13,569 nucleotides of DNA from Fibrobacter sp. UBA1765 (GCA_002314675.1 DCGZ01000091.1:43819-57387), one strand, 5' to 3'; shown: positions 7,765 to 13,569, numbered from the stretch's first letter. The notes: generated by a model not told the origin, from the letters alone. Numbers and translations are program-made.

Positions 7765-7820
7765 CTTCAAAATTGCTTATAAAACAACTAAAAAATTCAA
7801 TTTTATAAGTAATTTTGAAG
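7765..7820. repeat. Long inverted repeat, 20-bp arms
   Basis: The arm at 7765-7784 (CTTCAAAATTGCTTATAAAA) faces 7801-7820, its reverse complement at 19 of 20 positions. The one exception would be a G-U pair in RNA. The 16-base loop is 7785-7800. The structure is AT-rich. It could be a transcript hairpin, a protein-binding site or a cruciform; the sequence alone does not decide. Confidence 0.7.
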
Positions 7821-7822
7821 AT

Positions 7823-7864
7823 TTTACGGTCTAAATCGAGAATTCCGCCTGATTGGACCGTAAA
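7823..7864. repeat. TACGGTC hairpin, copy 1
   Basis: TTTACGGTCTAA at 7823-7834 faces TTGGACCGTAAA at 7853-7864. Twelve pairs form, one of them G-U, with an 18-base loop. The arm sequence is shared with the inverted repeat at 7982-8019, which argues that the word itself is meaningful rather than the base pairing alone. Confidence 0.65.
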
Positions 7865-7891
7865 TTTTAAAGCAAAAATTGCCAATTCGTT

Positions 7892-7934
7892 GCTTTTCCA
7901 TGGAAAAGCTTCTCGAAACTGCGATTTTTTGAGA
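7892..7934. repeat. 18-bp perfect palindrome followed by an 8-bp stem-loop
   Basis: GCTTTTCCATGGAAAAGC at 7892-7909 is a perfect palindrome with no loop. It is directly followed by TCTCGAAA (7911-7918) facing TTTTGAGA (7927-7934), eight pairs with one G-U. A competing stem AAAGCAA (7869-7875) with TTGCTTT (7890-7896) overlaps the palindrome and would be mutually exclusive with it in RNA. A loop-free palindrome suits a dimeric DNA-binding protein better than an RNA hairpin. Confidence 0.6.
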
Positions 7935-7981
7935 AAATTACCCTTAAAAAACTAGAAAATACGTCATAAAATGTCATTGGC

Positions 7982-8019
7982 TACGGTCTAAAATTGCAAT
8001 GCTGTCGTTTTAGACCGTA
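7982..8019. repeat. TACGGTC hairpin, copy 2, upstream of argJ
   Basis: TACGGTCTAAAA at 7982-7993 faces TTTTAGACCGTA at 8008-8019. The arms are perfect over 12 bp with a 14-base loop. The outermost arms of the two TACGGTC hairpins (7823-7835 and 8009-8021) are also perfect 13-bp inverted copies of TTTACGGTCTAAA. The element ends about 60 bp upstream of the likely argJ -10 box, a position where an operator or upstream activator site could lie. Confidence 0.65.
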
Positions 8020-8057
8020 AACGTGCCATATGGACTATTTTTTGCACGTGACAAACA

Positions 8058-8086
8058 TAACTTTTGCCCCTTCAATTACATATATT
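8058..8086 (+). promoter_or_regulatory. Weak candidate argJ promoter
   Basis: TATATT at 8081-8086 is a good -10 match and would start transcription about 20-25 nt before the argJ ATG. The hexamer 17 bp upstream (TAACTT at 8058-8063) is a poor -35, so the promoter may need an activator or use another -35. This is a low-confidence pattern match. Confidence 0.3.
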
Positions 8087-8103
8087 TTGCCCTGTAAATT
8101 TAC

Positions 8104-8110
8104 AAGGAGA
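8104..8110 (+). promoter_or_regulatory. argJ ribosome binding site
   Basis: AAGGAGA lies four bases before the ATG at 8115 and decides the start. In-frame upstream initiation at 8064 would place the start before the likely promoter. Confidence 0.8.
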
Positions 8111-8114
8111 TTTT

Positions 8115-9323
8115 ATGTACACAGTACTTGAAAAAGGTGGCGTCTGCTCCCCGAAGGGCTTCAAGGCCGCAGGGATTTGCGCTGGCATCAAGGTAAGTGG
8201 CAACCCGGACATGGCTCTCTTGAAGAGTGAAAAGGCTGCACGCTGCTTTGCCGTATTCACAACCAACAAGGTTAAGGCTGCTCCGGTTCTTTACGACAAG
8301 GCCGTCCTTGAACATGCCCACTTTGCTTCCGCTGTTATCGTAAACAGTGGTAACGCAAATGCTTGTACTGGCCCAGAAGGCTACGCCGATTCTGAACGCA
8401 CCGCAGTGCTCACAGAAGAAGTCCTTGGCCTTACTCCAAAGAGCGTTCTCGTTTGCTCTACTGGCGTTATCGGTCATCCGCTCCCGATGGATAAGATTGA
8501 AGCAGGCATTCCGCGCCTTGCCGAAGCCCTCCATGACGATGCTTCCGAAGAATTCGGCCGTGCAATCCTTACGACTGACCTTGCTCTTAAATCCATCGCT
8601 GTAGAAATTCAGACCGAAAAGGGTCCTGTTCGCATTGGCGGCGCTTGCAAGGGCAGTGGCATGATCCACCCGAAAATGGCAACCATGCTTGCTTTCATTA
8701 CAACTGACGTTGGCATGCCGATTGATTTCTTTGCGGAATTCCGTGCAAACATCAGCGATTCCTTCAACGCAATTACCGTTGACGGCGACACAAGCACAAA
8801 CGACACTTGCATCATGCTTGCAAACGGCATGAGCGGCATCAACTACTCTGACATGACTCTTTCTGAACAGGGTGAATTCCGCGCTGCTCTTGAACTTGTC
8901 ATGAAGCATTTGGCTAAGTGCATTGTTCGCGATGGCGAAGGTGCAACGAAGCTCATTGAACTCAAGATTGAAAAGGCTGAAAGCCATGAAGAAGCCCTCA
9001 AGATGGCTCGCTTCATTGGTACAAGTAACCTTGCAAAGTGCGCCATGTTCGGTGAAGACCCGAACTGGGGCCGCATTCTTTCGAGCGCAGGTTCCAGCGA
9101 ATGCCAGATGGTTGCTGAACACACTGACCTTTACTTTGGTGATGTCCAGGTTCTTGCCGGTGGTCGTCCTGTGGATTGCGATAGGGAAAAGCTTCACGCA
9201 GTTGTCCGCCAAAAGGAATACACTGTACGCCTCGTGTTGAATATCGGTAACGCAAGCGCAAGCGCATTCACCTGCGACTTGAGCTACGACTACGTCAAGA
9301 TTAACGCAGAGTACACAACCTAA
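8115..9323 (+). CDS. argJ: ArgJ, glutamate N-acetyltransferase / amino-acid acetyltransferase
   Basis: ArgJ moves the acetyl group from N-acetylornithine to glutamate in the cyclic arginine pathway; some versions also make N-acetylglutamate from acetyl-CoA. The 402-residue length is typical. The precursor cleaves itself before a threonine that then acts as nucleophile. The site is visible as MATML within GSGMIHPKMATMLAFITTD, placing the break between A189 and T190 (alpha chain 1-189, beta chain 190-402). Other family signatures are FTTNKVKAAPV, VNSGNANACTG, CSTGVIGHPLPMDKI, TVDGDTSTNDTCIMLANG, GEDPNWGRI and, near the end, YDYVKINAEYTT, which matches the usual ArgJ C-terminus. The start is set by the AAGGAGA site. 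The gene stands alone, with no other arg genes in the window. Whether it is mono- or bifunctional cannot be told from sequence alone. Confidence 0.97.
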   Translation: MYTVLEKGGVCSPKGFKAAGICAGIKVSGNPDMALLKSEKAARCFAVFTTNKVKAAPVLYDKAVLEHAHFASAVIVNSGNANACTGPEGYADSERTAVLTEEVLGLTPKSVLVCSTGVIGHPLPMDKIEAGIPRLAEALHDDASEEFGRAILTTDLALKSIAVEIQTEKGPVRIGGACKGSGMIHPKMATMLAFITTDVGMPIDFFAEFRANISDSFNAITVDGDTSTNDTCIMLANGMSGINYSDMTLSEQGEFRAALELVMKHLAKCIVRDGEGATKLIELKIEKAESHEEALKMARFIGTSNLAKCAMFGEDPNWGRILSSAGSSECQMVAEHTDLYFGDVQVLAGGRPVDCDREKLHAVVRQKEYTVRLVLNIGNASASAFTCDLSYDYVKINAEYTT

Positions 9324-9328
9324 TTATG

Positions 9329-9360
9329 ACGCAAGGGGTACCCCCTTGGAACCCCTGCGT
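9329..9360. repeat. GC-rich hairpin just after argJ
   Basis: ACGCAAGGGGT at 9329-9339 can pair with ACCCCTGCGT at 9351-9360 with one bulged base. An internal GGGGTACCCC offers a competing fold. No T-run follows, so it is not a textbook intrinsic terminator. It may protect the argJ mRNA end or be one more dispersed spacer element. Confidence 0.5.
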
Positions 9361-9471
9361 TCTAGCACTTGTTCGCATTCGCGCCAAGCACTAGATCCGC
9401 GTCGTGTCTTGTAGCACTTCGAGCTCAAGACACTCCTTTGATAGACGCAAAGGGGGCGAAGCCTCTCTTAT

Positions 9472-9507
9472 AAAAAATCGCGACCTTTGAAGGTCGCGAT
9501 TTTTTTT
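9472..9507. terminator. Bidirectional intrinsic terminator between argJ and the zinc-ribbon gene
   Basis: A 15-bp stem (9472-9486 with 9491-9505) closes a TTGA loop. Its core is TCGCGACCT/AGGTCGCGA, flanked by an A-run on the left and a T-run on the right (9500-9507). It therefore reads as a rho-independent terminator on both strands. It serves argJ from the left and the converging zinc-ribbon gene, whose stop is at 9510, from the right. Confidence 0.92.
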
Positions 9508-9509
9508 CT

Positions 9510-9980
9510 TCATCTTAAAAATTCTTCTGGAACCTTGTAGCCAAGGGACGCTAGCTTTTGCGCGTATTCCTGGTTCCTTAGGCGCTCCCTGGATTCCTGC
9601 ATGAACTTCTCGTTTTCTTTTGCCTGTGTCCCGTTTTTTATGCGGAACACTTGCGCCATGCAACTGACACAAAGAATAAGTAGCAATAGAGCGATCCCCA
9701 AAGAACTCATTGAAATTTTTTTACTGTACTCAAATCTCCAGTAGAACCAGCCCGCGGCTGCGATAGCTCCTATCAATGAAAATGCAGCGCATTTCAAGTA
9801 GAACTTTGCATTCAGGCTGTTGGAATCTAACCCAGTTATTGCAACTTCCTTGAATCGCTTATCAATGTATTCTTCACGGCATGCGGGGCATTTTCTTATA
9901 ATCGGGCCGTAGTTTCTTGAATTGCATTGGTCCTTGAATTGGTGCCCGCAATGGATGCATTTTGTTTCAACATATCCCAT
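9510..9980 (-). CDS. Small zinc-ribbon membrane protein, function unknown
   Basis: I do not recognise a named family. The 156-residue product starts with a zinc ribbon: CIHC (C8, C11) and CPAC (C30, C33), with a basic segment between. Two hydrophobic stretches follow, at about residues 61-80 (KCAAFSLIGAIAAAGWFYW) and 93-112 (SLGIALLLLILCVSCMAQVF), likely membrane helices. The C-terminal 35 or so residues are charged and helical, ending RNQEYAQKLASLGYKVPEEFLR. The layout is a cytosolic zinc ribbon anchored by a hairpin of two helices. AGGAA seven bases upstream supports the ATG at 9980. The gene begins 30 bp after the transporter gene on the same strand, with no terminator between, so the two are probably co-transcribed. 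A regulatory or partner role for the transporter is only a guess. Confidence 0.75.
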   Translation of the reverse strand: MGYVETKCIHCGHQFKDQCNSRNYGPIIRKCPACREEYIDKRFKEVAITGLDSNSLNAKFYLKCAAFSLIGAIAAAGWFYWRFEYSKKISMSSLGIALLLLILCVSCMAQVFRIKNGTQAKENEKFMQESRERLRNQEYAQKLASLGYKVPEEFLR

Positions 9981-10010
9981 AGAAATATTCCTGTTGGCAA
10001 CTTGAAAATA

Positions 10011-10928
10011 TTAACAATCCGTTTTTGCCTTGGCCGTGTTTACCGTGTAAACGCCCAGTACAATCAGTAAAATAGCAAGAATTTGACTAAGCCCGAAAAT
10101 GGCAAGCCCTGCAATTACAGAAACGATTGTAGAAGTCATTGGCTGCACATAATTGTACATGGCAATGACTGTTGGGCGCAAGGTCTTTTGTGCTCGCATC
10201 ATCAGAATGTATGCAATGTATGTTCCGCCTACAACGACAAACGCACTTTCTAGCCATGTCAAAACAGAAATTTCCGCAAACGGAATTGCCGCAACGCTCT
10301 TAAATGTGAAAGGCAAAATCACGAGTGTCGAAAAAGAGAACATCCATTTCATGCAAGTTACCGTGTGGTACTTGCTAACGAGATTTTTAAATAGCGCAAG
10401 GTAAATCGCAAAACTGCATTGTGCGCAAACGCAAAGAATGTCTCCTAGAATGTTCCCTGCTTTAGCGTTTGTTGCGGTGGCGCTGCCAAGAACAAGCATC
10501 AACGCGCCGCTTACGCCGCACGCAATGCCGAGAATCTTTTTCCACGTAACCTTTTCGTGCAAAAAAATCGCTGAAGAAATTAAAGCTACAATCGGAAGAG
10601 TCGTTGTTACAATGGATGCATTGATTGGCGATGTTATGGAAAGCCCGATCGTAAAGCAGCACTGGTTGCAGACAATGGCAAAAAGCCCTGCAAAAAACAA
10701 TTGCAGCAAGTCTCGTTTTGCCACATGTTCACTAGCGACTTCTCGTGAAAACAGGGAAGTAATCCAAAAGCAAATGGCAGCTCCGGCTACCCGGAATGTT
10801 ACCATGTCGACACCCGTGATCCCATGCTGCATGGCGTCCTTGCCGATAGGGGCCATGAGCCCCCAAATTGCAGCGGCTCCGAATATGCTAAAGTGGGCGA
10901 GTAGTTTTTTTTTGTTATCGGCCTGCAT
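10011..10928 (-). CDS. EamA/DMT-superfamily transporter
   Basis: The 305-residue protein has about ten hydrophobic segments in two halves, the layout of the drug/metabolite transporter superfamily with two EamA repeats. The first half opens with FGAAAIWGLMAPIGKDAMQHGIT and contains SITSPINASIVTTTLPIVALISSAIFLHEKVTW, a classic EamA stretch with the helix-ending glutamate before the loop. The second half has YIAYILMMRAQKTLRPTVIAMYNYVQPMTSTIVSVIAG, again typical. Substrates of such exporters include amino acids and other small metabolites; none can be assigned here. GGAGGT at 10934-10939 (complement), five bases before the ATG at 10928, fixes the start. The gene diverges from the GH5 gene across a 219-bp AT-rich spacer and precedes the zinc-ribbon gene. 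Confidence 0.9.
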   Translation of the reverse strand: MQADNKKKLLAHFSIFGAAAIWGLMAPIGKDAMQHGITGVDMVTFRVAGAAICFWITSLFSREVASEHVAKRDLLQLFFAGLFAIVCNQCCFTIGLSITSPINASIVTTTLPIVALISSAIFLHEKVTWKKILGIACGVSGALMLVLGSATATNAKAGNILGDILCVCAQCSFAIYLALFKNLVSKYHTVTCMKWMFSFSTLVILPFTFKSVAAIPFAEISVLTWLESAFVVVGGTYIAYILMMRAQKTLRPTVIAMYNYVQPMTSTIVSVIAGLAIFGLSQILAILLIVLGVYTVNTAKAKTDC

Positions 10929-11060
10929 TTGAAACCTCCGGCTTCAAGGCAAATTTAGAAATACTGTTGCTAAAAAAATAAAAATGCGTAATTTTTTGTT
11001 TTCAAAAGTCGTTCAGCTACCTAAAAAAGTTCTTTAAAATCTTATAAAAATATGTCTTTG

Positions 11061-11089
11061 TTGACTACCTATCTAAAACCTTCTATTTT
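11061..11089 (+). promoter_or_regulatory. GH5 gene promoter
   Basis: TTGACT at 11061-11066 and TATTTT at 11084-11089 are separated by 17 bp, close to the sigma-70-type consensus. They would start transcription near 11096, giving a leader of about 50 nt before the ATG at 11148. This also argues against the in-frame upstream start at 11052, which precedes the promoter. Confidence 0.65.
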
Positions 11090-11135
11090 TAGTGAGGCAT
11101 CTATTTTGGGATTAAAAAATTCTAAAACTTTTATT

Positions 11136-11140
11136 GGAGA
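11136..11140 (+). promoter_or_regulatory. GH5 gene ribosome binding site
   Basis: GGAGA seven bases before the ATG at 11148 selects this start, which also places a canonical signal peptide at the N-terminus. Confidence 0.7.
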
Positions 11141-11147
11141 TTGGTTT

Positions 11148-11870
11148 ATGAGTAAGTTTGAATTTGCTCTTAAGACTGGCGCAGTCTTAATGTTTGGCGC
11201 CTCCTTGAGCTTTGCAGCTCTCCCTAAGGCAAACGATTTGGTTGCCGACATGGGCCTTGGCTACAACATCGGTAACACCATGGAAGTTCCGGGCAACCCG
11301 ACTGCCTGGGGCAACGACTTCCCGACAGCTGAATATGTAAAGGCAATCAAGGCTGCAGGCTTCAATACAGTCCGCATTCCTTGCGCCTGGGATTCCCACG
11401 CTTCTAACGGCACAATCAATGCTGGTTGGCTTGATTCCGTAAAGACCGTTGTTGACCTCGTTGTTGGCGAAGGCATGTATGCCATGCTGAACAGCCACTG
11501 GGATAACGGTTGGCTGGAAGACCATGTTTTCGACGGTGCTGGTTACGACAAGACTGGCGAAGTAAACAGCTCCGCAGCAACCGTGGCCGCTAAGCAGGAA
11601 AGCTACTGGAAGCAGATTGCAACCAAGTTCGCTGCCTATGATGAACACCTTGTTTTCGCTTCTGCAAACGAACCGGGCGTAAACGACCCGTGGTTCGAAG
11701 GCGGTACTGATGGAGGCCAGTGGGGCTTCGATGAAAACCGTATGAAGGTCCTGAAGTCTTTCCACGAAGCTTGCATCAAGGGAGTTCGTGCAACTGGCGG
11801 CAACAATGCTACCCGTGGTTCGAAGGCGGTACTGATGGAGGCCAGTGGGGCTTCGATGAAAACCGTATGA
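11148..11870 (+). CDS. 5' fragment of the GH5 gene: signal peptide and N-terminal half of the catalytic domain
   Basis: Read literally, translation from 11148 runs 240 residues and stops at the TGA at 11868-11870. The signal peptide (MSKFEFALKTGAVLMFGASL, then SFA) and the first half of the GH5 barrel are present, including R76, H117 and the acid/base E175. The nucleophile E336, the carbohydrate-binding module and the sorting domain are lost. The last 19 or so residues (from GSKAVLMEASG on) are out-of-frame readthrough of the second repeat copy. The product should be exported, but no GH5 activity is expected from it. Confidence 0.7.
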   Translation: MSKFEFALKTGAVLMFGASLSFAALPKANDLVADMGLGYNIGNTMEVPGNPTAWGNDFPTAEYVKAIKAAGFNTVRIPCAWDSHASNGTINAGWLDSVKTVVDLVVGEGMYAMLNSHWDNGWLEDHVFDGAGYDKTGEVNSSAATVAAKQESYWKQIATKFAAYDEHLVFASANEPGVNDPWFEGGTDGGQWGFDENRMKVLKSFHEACIKGVRATGGNNATRGSKAVLMEASGASMKTV

Positions 11871-11941
11871 AGGTCCTGAAGTCTTTCCACGAAGCTTGCA
11901 TCAAGGGAGTTCGTGCAACTGGCGGCAACAATGCTACCCGT
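11686..11941 (+). repeat. Perfect 125-bp tandem duplication with ACCCGT at its ends
   Basis: Bases 11686-11810 and 11811-11935 are identical at every position, and ACCCGT starts a third time at 11936-11941. The restored sequence would carry ACCCGT at both borders of the 125-bp segment, so the duplication looks like one event at a 6-bp microhomology. Since 125 is not a multiple of three, it shifts the frame. Confidence 0.97.
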
Positions 11942-13354
11942 ACCATCATCGTGCAGGCTCCGCGTACTGAAATAGACAAGGCCCCGCTTTTGAGCAGCAA
12001 CATGCCGACCGACCCAACTGGCGCAGGCTACATCATGGCAGAAGTCCACTACTACCCATACCAGTATTCCTTGATGACTGCCGACGAAGACTGGGGTACA
12101 CAGTATTACTACTACTTCGACATGCCAAGCACAACCGACAAGACCCACAACATGGGCTGGAATGTCTATACCAAGTCCATTGACGACCAGGCTCTCGGCA
12201 CACCGAAGCAGATCGCCAAGGCTTTTGGCGAATTGAAGACAATGTTCTGCGACAAGGGCATTCCTGTTGTGATCGGTGAAATGGGTGCTGTCAAGCGTCT
12301 TGAAACACTTTCCGGTGCAAACCTGAAGCTCCACTTGGAAGGCCGTGCCGCCTGGTATGGCGAAGTGGCAAAGGTTGCAAAGGCTAGCGGCATTATCCCT
12401 TGCGTTTGGGATACCGGTGACGAAGGTGACGGCAACTTCACAATCATCCGTCGCCAGACCAAGAAGTACAGCGGCAAGGTCGGCGACATTACCGACTACG
12501 AAACCTTGAACGCCCTCCGTGCTGCATACGGCATGTCTGCTCTTACCGGCAATAGCATTGACGACAAGGTAAACGCAAGCCTTGACGAAAGCAACAAGAT
12601 GCTCGAAGTTACCTATAGCTCTGTAACTGCAGACTCTAGCGAAGTCGGCACTGTTCGTATCGACCTCGGTGGCAAGGACTGGAGCCAGTACAAGGCAATT
12701 TCCTTCCAGGCAAAGGTTAATGTTGAAAGCCAAGGCCCTGCAGAAGGTAAAGACTACGGTTGGATGACTTTGAGCCTCTTTGCCATGAGCGGTTCCACCT
12801 GGACTTGGAATGATTACAACTTTGACGAAGATGAAATTTCTGCAGGTTGGAAGACCTACACAGTCCCGCTTGGCCCAGATGGTCTTGACATTGAAAACAT
12901 GAAGTCTGTAAACGCTATCGGCATCAACCTCTATGGTACACAGCTTAAGGGTACAATCGCATTTGATAATCTTGTGCTTGTCAAGGCTGATGGCTCTACA
13001 GTCGTTCTTTCTAACTTTGACAAGAAGACTCCTACACTTGATGGCATTGCTACCGGTAAGCTTGTTACTTCTACAGCACCGGCTGGCACTAACGCAATCA
13101 AGGCTATCGCAGCTACAGGCAAGATGCAGGTGAATGTAACTGCCGGCCGCGTAAGTGCTACATTCAACAGCACTTCTGCAAGCCGTGCAAGCGTAACTCT
13201 CTTGAACGCTGCTGGCCAGGTCATTGCCCGCCAGAACATGGTTACAAAGATCGGTGCTAACGAAGTTGCTCTTGCAACAAATTACCATGGAACAGCATTC
13301 CTCGTGATTAAGCAGGGTAGCCAGAAGTTCACACAGGCAATTAACGTCAAGTAA
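11867..13354 (+). CDS. 3' fragment of the GH5 gene: C-terminal half barrel, CBM11-like module, sorting domain
   Basis: This frame is open from at least 11771 (a TTG). Its first ATG, at 11867-11869, overlaps the upstream TGA as ATGA and would give 495 residues. It contains the nucleophile motif VIGEMGA, VWDTGDEGDG near the end of the barrel, and a beta-rich segment from SIDDKVNAS to TIAFDNLVLV, which resembles CBM11-type modules. Last comes an 80-90-residue C-terminal domain (SRASVTLLNAAGQVIARQN, ending KFTQAINVK) like the type IX secretion sorting domains of Bacteroidetes and Fibrobacter secreted proteins. Without a signal peptide it would stay in the cytoplasm. The family assignment of the binding module is moderate; the C-terminal domain type is inferred from pattern. 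Confidence 0.65.
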   Translation: MKVLKSFHEACIKGVRATGGNNATRTIIVQAPRTEIDKAPLLSSNMPTDPTGAGYIMAEVHYYPYQYSLMTADEDWGTQYYYYFDMPSTTDKTHNMGWNVYTKSIDDQALGTPKQIAKAFGELKTMFCDKGIPVVIGEMGAVKRLETLSGANLKLHLEGRAAWYGEVAKVAKASGIIPCVWDTGDEGDGNFTIIRRQTKKYSGKVGDITDYETLNALRAAYGMSALTGNSIDDKVNASLDESNKMLEVTYSSVTADSSEVGTVRIDLGGKDWSQYKAISFQAKVNVESQGPAEGKDYGWMTLSLFAMSGSTWTWNDYNFDEDEISAGWKTYTVPLGPDGLDIENMKSVNAIGINLYGTQLKGTIAFDNLVLVKADGSTVVLSNFDKKTPTLDGIATGKLVTSTAPAGTNAIKAIAATGKMQVNVTAGRVSATFNSTSASRASVTLLNAAGQVIARQNMVTKIGANEVALATNYHGTAFLVIKQGSQKFTQAINVK

Positions 13355-13372
13355 TCAACAAACTGCTTGAAT

Positions 13373-13404
13373 AAAAGGACCTGCACGAATGTGTAGGTCC
13401 TTTT
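13373..13404 (+). terminator. Intrinsic terminator of the GH5 gene
   Basis: AAAAGGACCTGCAC (13373-13386) pairs with GTGTAGGTCCTTTT (13391-13404): 14 pairs, one of them G-U, around a GAAT loop. It lies 18 bp after the stop codon and ends in a T-run. The A-run on the left makes partial activity on the other strand possible. Confidence 0.9.
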
Positions 13405-13569
13405 GCATATATGAAGACAGAAAAATATTCCCTGCATTTGAGGACACCGAGAAATCAACATCCACTAGATCCTAGCCACTAAACCCTAGATCCTAATACG
13501 CAAACTTTACAGCCGACAATTAAAGATGCAAGAGCCAGATACAAGCATCAGGTCGCACCTTCGGTGCTT
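13405..13569. repeat. Distal spacer reusing the repeat modules of the other spacers
   Basis: No gene is seen. A CCTA-rich block at 13452-13497 begins with a 23-bp word matching 208-230 at 20 positions. The GATGCAAGAGCC module follows at 13525-13545 (copy of 31-51). The window ends inside the module TCAGGTCGCACC, then TTCGGTGCTT, at 13548-13569 (copy of 5493-5514). The modules occur in the reverse order to that at the window start, so they move or are copied independently. Confidence 0.6.

Larger units (their letters stand above)
7260..8114. other. Gene-free region between greA and argJ: tandem repeats, GC block, AT-rich palindrome zone
   Basis: About 850 bp with no credible gene. From left to right it holds the greA upstream region (to about 7370), six 32-bp tandem units (7386-7596), a REP-like remnant (7595-7613), a GC-rich block with two hairpins (7640-7655 and 7689-7713), an AT-rich zone with a series of inverted repeats (7765-8019), and the argJ leader. 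Several frames stay open through the tandem array on both strands, but only because a 32-bp period rotates all three frames through the same stop-poor sequence. No Shine-Dalgarno sequence or recognisable domain supports a gene. Confidence 0.7.
11148..13354 (+). pseudogene. Secreted GH5 glycoside hydrolase gene, frame broken by a 125-bp tandem duplication
   Basis: Removing one copy of the duplicated 125 bp (11686-11810 or 11811-11935) restores one open frame of 694 codons, a 693-residue protein. In that numbering it has a signal peptide (about 1-23, ending SLSFA), a GH5 catalytic domain (about 30-415), a CBM11-like beta-sandwich carbohydrate-binding region (about 428-590) and a C-terminal sorting-type domain (about 608-693). 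GH5 landmarks are GYNIGNT at 38-44, R76 in RIP, H117 in NSHWDNGW, acid/base E175 in NEP, and nucleophile E336 in GEMG. GH5 enzymes cut beta-linked glucans, mannans or xylans with retention; the exact substrate is not readable here. As written, the gene cannot make the whole enzyme. All other parts look undecayed, so the break is either recent or an assembly error. Confidence 0.85.

Noticed and set aside
7982..8019. ArgR operator for argJ
   Set aside because: The arm word TACGGTCTAAAA does not resemble the AT-rich ARG-box palindrome, and no argR gene is in view.
7823..8021. Insertion sequence or MITE with TTTACGGTCTAAA ends
   Set aside because: Terminal inverted repeats are present, but I see no flanking target-site duplication, no transposase and no second copy in the window. 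Kept only as an alternative in the finding.
8100..9212. 370-codon open frame on the minus strand opposite argJ
   Set aside because: It is an antisense shadow of a strongly supported gene, with no domain or start signal, and extends into the argJ leader.
11052..11147. Upstream start for the GH5 gene at 11052
   Set aside because: It precedes the likely promoter (11061-11089) and would put 32 residues before the signal peptide. The ATG at 11148 has GGAGA at a suitable distance.
11636..13288. Long open frame (550 codons) on the minus strand opposite the GH5 gene
   Set aside because: It mirrors the codon pattern of the plus-strand gene, has no ribosome binding site or recognisable domain, is rich in Cys/Ser/Val runs typical of antisense shadows, and crosses the duplicated segment.

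Overview
The window reads as chromosomal DNA of a cellulolytic bacterium close to Fibrobacter (Fibrobacterota). This rests on a secreted GH5 cellulase-type enzyme with a carbohydrate-binding module and a C-terminal sorting-type domain, a fused double-length UvrA, strong AAG/GAA/GGC codon use, and spacers filled with short dispersed repeats. The taxonomic call is an inference from protein style; no marker gene such as rRNA is present.

Layout: (1) 1-235, a repeat-rich spacer. (2) uvrA on +, 1741 residues: two UvrA copies in one chain with four complete ABC ATPase sites. The C-terminal copy has lost the insertion domain and the usual UvrB-contact motif. (3) Convergent holA (DNA polymerase III delta) on -, then greA on -, separated by repeat-bearing spacers. 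(4) A gene-free stretch, 7227-8114. It holds an array of 32-bp tandem units, a GC-rich hairpin block, and an AT-rich zone with at least five inverted repeats, two of which share the same arm sequence. (5) argJ on +, ending at a bidirectional terminator shared with a - strand pair: an EamA/DMT-type transporter followed 30 bp downstream by a small zinc-ribbon membrane protein. (6) A divergent + strand GH5 glycoside hydrolase gene with a good promoter, ribosome binding site, signal peptide and terminator. Its reading frame is broken by a perfect 125-bp tandem duplication. (7) 13405-13569, another spacer that reuses the repeat modules seen at the window start and after uvrA.

The genes do not form one pathway. 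They are housekeeping genes (repair, replication, transcription fidelity, arginine synthesis) followed by a cellulose/hemicellulose-degradation gene. The most notable points are the perfect frame-breaking duplication in the GH5 gene (a very recent mutation or an assembly error), the asymmetric fused UvrA, and the non-coding iteron-like and palindrome-rich region upstream of argJ. I saw no tRNA, rRNA, CRISPR array, transposase or phage gene.
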